A DNA stretch of 12,374 nucleotides from the NCBI GenBank assembly GCA_039923935.1, contig JBDTBU010000204.1, forward strand, positions 1 to 12,374, written 5' to 3'. Shown in pieces: positions 7,503-12,374 of this stretch (position 1 is its first letter; every line of letters begins with the position of its first letter). Under the pieces are notes generated by a model. That model made no database searches, had not been told where the DNA came from, and saw only the letters and a list, made by a program, of their open reading frames with translations. Source of the stretch: Paraktedonobacter sp039923935 (GTDB lineage: Bacteria; Chloroflexota; Ktedonobacteria; Ktedonobacterales; Ktedonobacteraceae). The position numbers were made by a program, and so were the translations under genes.

Positions 7503-9125
7503 TCAGGCTGCGCTGGGCATACGCGACCATCCAGGCAATTGCACCGTCGTGTCCCCCGGCATCGGGAGAATCTTGCGCGAAGTGCCGTTTGTCAGGTCGT
7601 CATAAACGAGGCCGTGTGAGCCATTGGCATAGTAGGCGTGGAGCAACAGCCCGTGACCATAAGGGGCCAGCGCGATGTTCTGATCGCAGAGCGCGATGAT
7701 GGGCACCACACTTGCTGGTTCACAAAGCGAAGTCGCCTGTGGCGCAGCATCAGCGAAGACGATGTGCCCTTTTTCCTGAACAGTCGCCCCCAGCTTGATA
7801 ACCTGCACCTGTGTCCCGACCTGTTGCAGCACCATCAGGGTGTTATCCTCAGCATAGCCAATTGGGATACCGGAGCCGCTGTGCAAGAGACGCTCGTTTG
7901 TGCCATCACTACTGACCGCGTAAACTCCCTGCTCACCGGACTGGCCGTTGCGCGTGTAAAAAACCGTGTCACCAGTGGGACTGAGCCAGAAACGCGTGTT
8001 GGATAAAGGGGCTGTCACCTGTTGCGGTACCGCGCCGGGCTGAGTCAGATCGAGGCGGTAAAGCGTGAGAGCAACACCCTTCTCAGTAGTAGTAAAGTAG
8101 AGGAAAGGCGCGTGATAAAACGTGAGCCGAGTCGCGTTGAGTGACCAGGCATGTTGCATGACGCCGCTCTGCACGTTCAGTTCAGAGACTATTCCCTGCA
8201 TATTCTGCGTGAGCACATGATCGGCATCCATCCAGAGCGCATTACCAGCGAAGCGTGTGCTCAGATGATAAAAAGCGTGTGAGCCAGAGGACGCGGAAAA
8301 CGTCGTATAAGTCGTCATATGCTGATCTGGCGAGATGGCATCGTAGAGCAGGTTCTGCCCATCTTTTGAGATCTCTTCCAGATGCATATCTGAGATATTC
8401 GGCTGAGACGTTAGCAACGTCGATAACTGCCCACTGGTCGTGTTAAAATTATAGACTGTCACGCTCTTTATCAGACTCGTGACCGAAATCAGCGTTAAAC
8501 CGATGATGACGGAATTCCAGCCCTCATTATTCGCGCCAGATTCTGGATGTTGAGGGTGAGGAGGCGCAGATGTGCTAGCCGTCGATGGATTTGACACACG
8601 ATTGAGCAGGCCCACCGCCGCCAGAATGACCGCAACTACCGTAACCAGGGTCAGCATATGCTGGAGGATGCTGCGTTGCTGCGTCGTGCGGGTATGAAGA
8701 GCGAGAGGCAGTGCAAGCGGCGCGTCAGCATACTGCTGGTTGTCCGACGATGCCCGCGCCCGCGTGTACATACGCTTTGTACGTGTGTGCTCTTTCTCCT
8801 GCTGAGCCTGTTCGTGACGTAGTGCCACGAAGATCGTTTGGGTCGTAGCGGGTACACGTTGCTCGTTAGCGATCAGAAAATGATGCAGCATCGTGCGCTG
8901 TTGGGTGCGCAGATGACGGGCTTCAGCGAGCAGGCTAGAACATGTAGAGCAGCCTGACACATGGGCGCGGATTTGGCGCAACTGGCGTTCATCCTGGAGA
9001 TCATCTATATACGAAAGCCGCGCAGGGGCGCGTGCCATCGGCAGCACATCCAGTTCATCAAGCAAACGCAGACACTGGGGACTGAGCGCACATGGCGGCA
9101 AGCCCCTGATATCTACATACTTCAT
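7503..9125 (-). CDS. Zinc-finger anti-sigma factor with membrane anchor and propeller-like sensor
   Basis: This 540-residue protein is a predicted membrane anti-sigma factor that would hold the adjacent ECF sigma factor until a signal arrives. Near the N-terminus the motif HVSGCSTC (H55, C59, C62) is the HxxxCxxC signature of ZAS-type anti-sigma domains. A basic segment follows, then one transmembrane helix at about residues 157-175 (MLTLVTVVAVILAAVGLL). The remainder is probably outside the membrane. It consists of repeated beta-strand-like units (for example TVFYTRNGQSGEQGVYAVSS) resembling TolB/WD40-like propellers with N-terminal linkage. A second hydrophobic stretch near 203-219 could be a strand or a second helix. 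I prefer the ATG at 9125 over the TTG at 9128 because AGGAGGG is then 6 bases away rather than 3. The start overlaps the sigma stop (TGATG), indicating translational coupling. The signal is unknown. Confidence 0.85.
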   Translation of the reverse strand: MKYVDIRGLPPCALSPQCLRLLDELDVLPMARAPARLSYIDDLQDERQLRQIRAHVSGCSTCSSLLAEARHLRTQQRTMLHHFLIANEQRVPATTQTIFVALRHEQAQQEKEHTRTKRMYTRARASSDNQQYADAPLALPLALHTRTTQQRSILQHMLTLVTVVAVILAAVGLLNRVSNPSTASTSAPPHPQHPESGANNEGWNSVIIGLTLISVTSLIKSVTVYNFNTTSGQLSTLLTSQPNISDMHLEEISKDGQNLLYDAISPDQHMTTYTTFSASSGSHAFYHLSTRFAGNALWMDADHVLTQNMQGIVSELNVQSGVMQHAWSLNATRLTFYHAPFLYFTTTEKGVALTLYRLDLTQPGAVPQQVTAPLSNTRFWLSPTGDTVFYTRNGQSGEQGVYAVSSDGTNERLLHSGSGIPIGYAEDNTLMVLQQVGTQVQVIKLGATVQEKGHIVFADAAPQATSLCEPASVVPIIALCDQNIALAPYGHGLLLHAYYANGSHGLVYDDLTNGTSRKILPMPGDTTVQLPGWSRMPSAA

Positions 9126-9712
9126 CAACGTCCCTCCTGATCGAGTTTCGTATAGAGATGTTGAAACGCCTGACGCGCACGTGAGAGGCGACTGCGGACA
9201 GCGGACAGTGAGTCCTGCAAGGTATCCGCGATCTCACGATACGAGAAGCCTTCGGCGTCCAGGAGCAAGCAGGCTACAGAAGCTTCGGGCAGGCGAGCCA
9301 TCACGCGTGCAATCAGGTCGCGTTGTCCCACCTGTTCCTCAAAATGTTCAGAACTCTCCAAATAGCCTTCGCCCGGTTCGTCGAAAACGTCCTCTCCATA
9401 GCCTTGAGGTGAAGAGAACGGCACCCAGGTGACATGTTTGCGCCGACGCCACTCGCTGCGCATCTGATTGAGCGCGATACGATAGAGCCAGGGGGCAAAA
9501 TGCAATTCTTCCCCCGTCATACGCGGCAAGGCACGATACGCTGCCAGAAATGTTTCCTGGCAGAGATCCTGCGTCAGGTGCGTATCCTGCGTCAGACTAT
9601 ACAGCATACGCCTGATGCGCGGCTCATAGTGCAGCACAAGCTCTTCAAATGCCTCAACCGACCCCTGACAGGCAGCGATGGTCAGTTGGGACTCGTCATC
9701 CAGGACTTTCAT
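9125..9712 (-). CDS. ECF-type RNA polymerase sigma factor
   Basis: This is a 195-residue group 4 (ECF) sigma-70 factor that directs RNA polymerase to alternative promoters. Region 2 spans about residues 18-92 (SVEAFEELVLHYEPRIRRML; DLCQETFLAAYRAL; FAPWLYRIALNQMRSEWRRR). A variable acidic linker follows at about 100-130, then region 4 at 132-186 with the helix-turn-helix FSYREIADTLQDSLSAVRSR and the tail LSRARQAF. Length is normal for the family and no extra C-terminal domain is present. The ATG at 9712 is preceded by GGGAG with a short spacing. The stop overlaps the start of the anti-sigma gene, giving the standard sigma/anti-sigma pair. A leader dyad, a TATAAT and a CRP-like dyad lie upstream. 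Target promoters are unknown; no sequence motif is clearly shared with other promoters here. Confidence 0.93.
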   Translation of the reverse strand: MKVLDDESQLTIAACQGSVEAFEELVLHYEPRIRRMLYSLTQDTHLTQDLCQETFLAAYRALPRMTGEELHFAPWLYRIALNQMRSEWRRRKHVTWVPFSSPQGYGEDVFDEPGEGYLESSEHFEEQVGQRDLIARVMARLPEASVACLLLDAEGFSYREIADTLQDSLSAVRSRLSRARQAFQHLYTKLDQEGR

Positions 9713-9734
9713 ACAACTCCCAATGTACTTTCTT

Positions 9735-9750
9735 GGTCTAAAACCAGACC
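9735..9750 (-). promoter_or_regulatory. Small dyad in the sigma factor leader
   Basis: GGTCT (9735-9739) and AGACC (9746-9750) are inverted around a 6-base loop, between the predicted transcription start and the ribosome site of the sigma gene. It may be a small hairpin or an operator. Five-base arms can occur by chance. Confidence 0.25.
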
Positions 9751-9824
9751 TTCTAGGAGAGATAATGCAGGGACCGCGCTTTTCGTCTCGCAGGACTATC
9801 CTACGGAGAAAAAGTGTTGTTTCT

Positions 9825-9830
9825 ATTATA
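9825..9830 (-). promoter_or_regulatory. -10 element of the sigma/anti-sigma operon promoter
   Basis: On the minus strand a perfect TATAAT lies at 9825-9830, with predicted start near 9818 and a leader of about 105 bases to the ATG at 9712. The -35 position falls in a T-run (GTTTTT) and is poor, which fits dependence on an activator. An ECF-specific promoter could also exist, but I could not recognise one. Confidence 0.5.
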
Positions 9831-9853
9831 AAGTAACCGAGCCATAAAAAAAC

Positions 9854-9869
9854 AGTGATCTACTTCACA
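9854..9869 (-). promoter_or_regulatory. CRP-family-like binding site, or weak terminator of the adenosyltransferase gene
   Basis: The minus strand reads TGTGA-AGTAGA-TCACT, nearly identical to the CRP consensus TGTGA-N6-TCACA. Its centre (9861.5) is about 43 bases upstream of the predicted sigma promoter start, close to the class II activator position of -41.5. Alternatively, because seven T residues follow on the minus strand (9846-9852), GTGA/TCAC could be a weak terminator stem for the gene ending at 9896. A 4-bp stem makes that less convincing. Confidence 0.4.
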
Positions 9870-9895
9870 TTTTGAGGGAAATTTTTCAAAAACAC

Positions 9896-10438
9896 CTATT
9901 TTGGTCGCTCAGCTAGCGACGATTTCACCTCGATATACCGTGCCAAAATAAACACAAGGTCCGACAAACGATTGAGGTAGCGCACGACCTCAGTATTCGC
10001 GATCACCCCATCGTGCAGCAACTTGACTGCCATACGTTCGGCGCGGCGAATAATCGTACGTGCAAGGTCGAGCGCGGCCCCATCGGGCGTGTCGCCGGGA
10101 ATAATAAACTTGTTGGGGATCTCGACCTCTTGTTTAAGAGTCTCTTCGATCTGCTCCAAACGCTGCACATGCTCAGTTGTCATGCGCAGACCCATCTTCT
10201 CGTAGTTTTCAGGCAGCGTGGCTAATTCGCCCATCAACAGGTAGAGTTCCTGCTGGATCGTATAAATAATCTCTTTGACTCTGGGATTATTGCTCATGGC
10301 GCGGGCCAGACCCAGAGCCGATGTAGCCTCGTCAACCGTGCCAAAGGTGTCCGGGCGCGGATCGTACTTGGGCACGCGCTGCTCGCCCAGCAGGCCAGTA
10401 TAGCCGGTGTCCCCGGTGCCAGTAGTAACTTTTGCCAT
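9896..10438 (-). CDS. Cob(I)alamin adenosyltransferase, PduO/MMAB type
   Basis: This 180-residue cytosolic enzyme transfers the 5'-deoxyadenosyl group of ATP to cob(I)alamin, giving adenosylcobalamin for B12-dependent mutases and dehydratases. Family motifs run end to end: the N-terminal ATP-binding TTGTGDTGYTGLLGEQRVPK (residues 5-24), GTVDEATSALGLAR (33-46), the RTIIRRAER helix (127-135), and RYLNRLSDLVFILAR (153-167). Length is typical for the single-domain form. The ATG at 10438 places TTGTGDTG at its usual position; the ribosome site is weak (AAGAG about 9-10 bases away). It appears to be transcribed alone from a TATAAT at 10511-10516. No cobalamin riboswitch was recognised in its short leader, and no B12-dependent enzyme is encoded in the window, so the client enzyme lies elsewhere. 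Confidence 0.92.
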   Translation of the reverse strand: MAKVTTGTGDTGYTGLLGEQRVPKYDPRPDTFGTVDEATSALGLARAMSNNPRVKEIIYTIQQELYLLMGELATLPENYEKMGLRMTTEHVQRLEQIEETLKQEVEIPNKFIIPGDTPDGAALDLARTIIRRAERMAVKLLHDGVIANTEVVRYLNRLSDLVFILARYIEVKSSLAERPK

Positions 10439-10479
10439 CTTGTTTGGCTCTTTTCTTTCCTTTTGATTGGGTGTTTGCA

Positions 10480-10499
10480 GGAGAAAAAATTGCTTCTCC
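10480..10499 (-). promoter_or_regulatory. Leader hairpin of the adenosyltransferase gene
   Basis: Arms GGAGAA (10480-10485) and TTCTCC (10494-10499) pair around an 8-base loop, between the predicted promoter and the ATG at 10438. On the minus strand the loop and second arm include a T-run. It is too small for a cobalamin riboswitch; a stability or attenuation role is possible. Confidence 0.3.
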
Positions 10500-10510
10500 C
10501 TACATCTCTG

Positions 10511-10516
10511 ATTATA
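10511..10516 (-). promoter_or_regulatory. -10 element for the adenosyltransferase gene
   Basis: On the minus strand a perfect TATAAT lies at 10511-10516, about 73 bases before the start codon. The -35 is weak: the best match is TTGTAC (3 of 6) at 10532-10537 with a short 15-base spacer. Activator-assisted transcription is possible. Confidence 0.4.
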
Positions 10517-10544
10517 ACGTATTCTTCAGATGTACAACACCCGA

Positions 10545-10560
10545 CCAGAGTCCGCTCTGG
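10545..10560. promoter_or_regulatory. Perfect dyad CCAGAG-TCCG-CTCTGG
   Basis: Six-base arms around a 4-base centre lie just upstream of the adenosyltransferase -35 region. It could be an operator, or a small hairpin if transcribed. Nothing links it to a known regulator. Confidence 0.35.
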
Positions 10561-10590
10561 AGCGATGAAGATTGCCTTACTTGATAGTTA

Positions 10591-10607
10591 TTGTAACCGA
10601 CTTACAA
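10591..10607. promoter_or_regulatory. Perfect dyad TTGTAA-CCGAC-TTACAA
   Basis: Six-base arms around a 5-base centre form an operator-like palindrome in the divergent region between the adenosyltransferase and the FAD oxidase. The size and AT-rich half-sites suit a dimeric helix-turn-helix regulator, but I cannot name one. Confidence 0.4.
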
Positions 10608-10616
10608 GCATAGCTC

Positions 10617-10634
10617 ATGGGTCATTTGACCCAT
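10617..10634. promoter_or_regulatory. Perfect dyad ATGGGTCA-TT-TGACCCAT
   Basis: Eight-base arms around a 2-base centre make this the strongest operator-like palindrome in the region. It begins 9 bases after the TTGTAA/TTACAA dyad ends. A 2-base centre is too small for an RNA hairpin loop, so a protein-binding site is more likely. It lies about 150 bases upstream of the oxidase promoter. Confidence 0.5.
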
Positions 10635-10781
10635 TTCAGGACACTGATCAGGAGTACACTCTTAAAATGAGTGGCAAAGGCAAACGGCGCATCAGTTGAC
10701 CAGAGCCATGACTCTCTCTTGAACGTTTTAGGCGTTTCATGAAGGAAGATGCGCTTGTTCTGGCAATCAGTCCACAGCGCA

Positions 10782-10810
10782 TTGCATTCATTGAACTGGA
10801 ATGCTATCAT
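10782..10810 (+). promoter_or_regulatory. Promoter of the FAD oxidase with a dyad in its spacer
   Basis: TTGCAT (10782-10787), 17 bases, and TATCAT (10805-10810; 5 of 6) carrying an extended TGC before the -10 make a good sigma-70-type promoter. The predicted start near 10817 leaves a leader of about 29 bases. An inverted repeat GCATTC-N9-GAATGC (10784-10789 and 10799-10804) fills the -35/-10 spacer, where a bound repressor would block polymerase. Confidence 0.6.
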
Positions 10811-10845
10811 GGTCCATATTTCCAACACAAGGAGCACCATCCCCT

Positions 10846-12105
10846 ATGCATAGCAATCAGAACAACGAAGCATCCCAAACGAGCCAAGAGACTCCCTCGT
10901 ACTGGCAGCGCACTGTCGCGCCATTTCCCATCTCAACCGAACTGCCGCAGACTGTGGATGTGCTCGTTGTGGGCAGCGGCCTGTTTGGTGCAGCGACTGC
11001 TTACTGGCTGGCGCGGGCTGGTCGCCAGGTTGCTCTGCTAGATCGCGTGGGCGTAGCGTATGGCGCGAGCGGGCGCAATGGCGGCTTTGTCGTAGCGGGC
11101 ATGCACGAAGAGTACTCCGATGCTATCAAGCGCCTGGGACATGAGACGGCGCGAGCAGTACTGAGCATTTCGTACGAGAATCAGGCAATGTTGCGTCAAG
11201 TGCTGACTGAGGAAGAGATCAACTGCGATTACCGCGAACCGGGCAGCCTGGGCCTGGCACTGGGTGAGACGCAATTAGCGGATGTGCGCAAAAACGTTGC
11301 GACTTTGCAAGCTGACGGTTTCTCCGCGCAATTACTGGATCGTGCAGAGGTGCAGGAGTTGATTCGCACACCTTTGGGGCCAGAGATCCTGGGTGGTAAA
11401 TTTCTGCCGGGTCAGGCGTTGGTGCATTCGGCGAAACTGATCCAGGGGTTGGTGCGGGCTGCGCAACGTCACGGCGCACGCGTTTATCAGGGGCGAGCGA
11501 CACGACTTGTGCAGAATGGCGAGGGTGTGCTGGTCGAGACGGAGCGCGGGAGCATCCAGGCTGGTGCGGTGGTGCTCGCCACGAATGCTTGGATGAGCGA
11601 ACTGGTCCCAGAGATGCGCGGATGGATCGTGCCAGTGCGTGGACAGGTGTTAGCCTATGCGCCAATGACCCCGGTCTTTCCCACAGCAGTCTTTACCTCG
11701 ATTACCGAAACTGAGGAATATTGGCAACAAACCCTTGATGGTTCAATTGTGTTGGGTGGTTGTCGTGCGCTCGCCCCCGGACGCGATGTGGATGTGTGGG
11801 AACAAACGCCAACACCAGAAGTGCAGCAAGGACTGGAAAAAATCTTCCCACGTCTCTTCCCTCAACTCTCCGACTTGCACGTCACTCAACGTTGGGCTGG
11901 CTTGATGGACTTTACGCCTGACCGCATCCCGATCATTGACCGTGTGCCCAGCTTGGAGCACACCTGGTTCGTTGGCGGTCTCTCCGGCCACGGTATGCCC
12001 TTTGGGATGTTGATCGGCCAGATGTTAGCTGAGGCTGTGCAAACTGGACACGCCCCTGAGCGGTTGTGGCCGTTTCGGTTTGAGCGGGAAACGTTGAAGG
12101 GATAG
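10846..12105 (+). CDS. FAD-dependent amine/amino-acid oxidase, DAO family
   Basis: This is a 419-residue flavoprotein of the D-amino-acid-oxidase-like family, predicted to oxidise an amine or amino acid with FAD. The N-terminus has the SYWQRT segment (18-23), frequent in gamma-glutamylputrescine-oxidase-like members. The Rossmann motif GSGLFG (43-48) and YGASGRNGGFV (72-82) follow. The C-terminal FAD-binding signature comprises WAGLMDFTPDRIPIID (350-365) and FVGGLSGHGMPFGMLIG (375-391). The substrate cannot be fixed: PuuB-like, glycine or sarcosine oxidase-like and DadA-like enzymes share these motifs. No signal peptide or membrane segment is seen. An upstream in-frame ATG at 10801 overlaps the predicted -10, and the leader carries AAGGAG at 10829-10834, so I start at 10846. 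Spacing from that site is rather long (11 bases). No clear terminator follows. Confidence 0.87.
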   Translation: MHSNQNNEASQTSQETPSYWQRTVAPFPISTELPQTVDVLVVGSGLFGAATAYWLARAGRQVALLDRVGVAYGASGRNGGFVVAGMHEEYSDAIKRLGHETARAVLSISYENQAMLRQVLTEEEINCDYREPGSLGLALGETQLADVRKNVATLQADGFSAQLLDRAEVQELIRTPLGPEILGGKFLPGQALVHSAKLIQGLVRAAQRHGARVYQGRATRLVQNGEGVLVETERGSIQAGAVVLATNAWMSELVPEMRGWIVPVRGQVLAYAPMTPVFPTAVFTSITETEEYWQQTLDGSIVLGGCRALAPGRDVDVWEQTPTPEVQQGLEKIFPRLFPQLSDLHVTQRWAGLMDFTPDRIPIIDRVPSLEHTWFVGGLSGHGMPFGMLIGQMLAEAVQTGHAPERLWPFRFERETLKG

Positions 12106-12191
12106 CGATTACTCAGATTGGCTCTTTGTGAAGCCTCAACGCAGCGCTGTTACCTGATACTTGATGTTCGCAACTTGATCCACTAATGAGG

Positions 12192-12197
12192 TATAAT
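12192..12197 (+). promoter_or_regulatory. Possible -10 element for the downstream acetyltransferase gene
   Basis: A perfect TATAAT lies 51 bases before the ATG at 12249. The -35 is unclear: TTCGCA (12167-12172) is at 19 bases, and TTGATC (12175-12180) is too close. A second weak option is TTGATT (12198-12203) with TATAAA (12223-12228). Confidence 0.35.
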
Positions 12198-12248
12198 TTG
12201 ATTTGGTATATACATCCATACATATAAAAGATAGGAGAGATATAAAAT

Positions 12249-12374
12249 ATGCAAGAGATCACCAGCAAAATTCAGCCATACGATGCCCACACCGACACAG
12301 CATCCGTCTTCACTCTCTGGCAAAGCACAGTAGGGCAGGTCTGGCCCCTTGCATTTGAGCGTTTTCAACAGATT
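12249..12374 (+). CDS. Start of a GNAT-like N-acetyltransferase, cut by window edge
   Basis: The frame is open from the ATG at 12249 to the end of the window and gives 42 residues (starting MQEITSKIQPYDAHTDTASV). The pattern 'I-PYD---D-A-VF-LW--T-G--WPL--ERF' resembles the first strand and helix of GNAT-family acetyltransferases, which transfer an acetyl group from acetyl-CoA to an amine. No acetyl-CoA-binding motif is in the visible part, so the family call is tentative. AGGAGA at 12233-12238 supports the start. It lies 143 bases after the oxidase on the same strand and appears to have its own promoter. Confidence 0.55.
   Translation, partial: MQEITSKIQPYDAHTDTASVFTLWQSTVGQVWPLAFERFQQI

Noticed and set aside
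7280..7699. Plus-strand open frame of 139 codons across the PHP/anti-sigma junction
   Set aside because: It is open only because it reads through the palindrome; the translated palindrome gives self-mirroring peptide text and both flanks are shadows of real genes.
10439..10780. Possible cobalamin riboswitch upstream of the adenosyltransferase
   Set aside because: The leader from the predicted start is only about 65 bases and no B12-box-like conserved block was recognised.
10739..11041. Plus-strand open frame of 100 codons before and into the oxidase gene
   Set aside because: It runs out of frame into the oxidase, covers its promoter, and shows no family resemblance.
1..12374. CRISPR arrays, insertion sequences, prophage genes, tRNA or rRNA genes
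   Set aside because: No regularly spaced direct repeats, transposase or integrase signatures, or RNA gene sequences were recognised on reading both strands.

Overview
The window looks like a chromosomal stretch of a Chloroflexota bacterium, most likely class Ktedonobacteria. I infer this from three things: a very large SARP/STAND-type regulator with a Cys-rich 'GHGPYWYAYW' N-terminus of the kind that class carries in many copies, an ECF sigma/anti-sigma pair whose sensor is a membrane-anchored propeller-like domain, and moderate GC with standard TATAAT-type promoters. This is recognition from memory, not a database match. There is no sign of a plasmid, prophage, insertion sequence, CRISPR array or RNA gene.

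Layout. (1) 1-1527, minus: the first 509 residues of a RecD2-type helicase; its C-terminus lies beyond the window. (2) 1528-2149 has no intact gene. It holds a twice-frameshifted remnant of a YgiT-type zinc-finger gene (1542-1827, minus) just upstream of recD2, a good minus-strand promoter for both, a good plus-strand promoter, and a leader hairpin. (3) 2150-7454, plus: a two-gene unit encoding a 1498-residue zinc-ribbon-like/wHTH/BTAD/STAND ATPase/TPR regulator and, 16 bases later, a PHP-family phosphoesterase of the histidinol-phosphatase type. (4) 7435-7501: a perfect 30-bp inverted repeat with a 7-base loop at the convergent junction. (5) 9712-7503, minus: an ECF sigma factor translationally coupled (TGATG) to a zinc-finger anti-sigma factor with one membrane anchor and a propeller-like sensor. 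A CRP-like dyad sits near -43 of the sigma promoter. (6) 10438-9896, minus: PduO-type cob(I)alamin adenosyltransferase. (7) 10439-10845: a divergent intergenic region with several perfect dyads and a promoter whose spacer contains another dyad. (8) 10846-12105, plus: FAD-dependent amine/amino-acid oxidase of the DAO family. (9) 12249-end, plus: start of a GNAT-like acetyltransferase.

The genes do not form one pathway. They are neighbouring small units: DNA repair, a large signal-integrating regulator with a metabolic phosphoesterase, an envelope- or stress-responsive sigma module, vitamin B12 activation, and amine oxidation. I did not find a convincing new multi-gene system. The items most worth a second look are the perfect 30-bp palindrome, the decayed YgiT gene in front of recD2, the domain architecture of the giant regulator, and the dyad-rich control regions.
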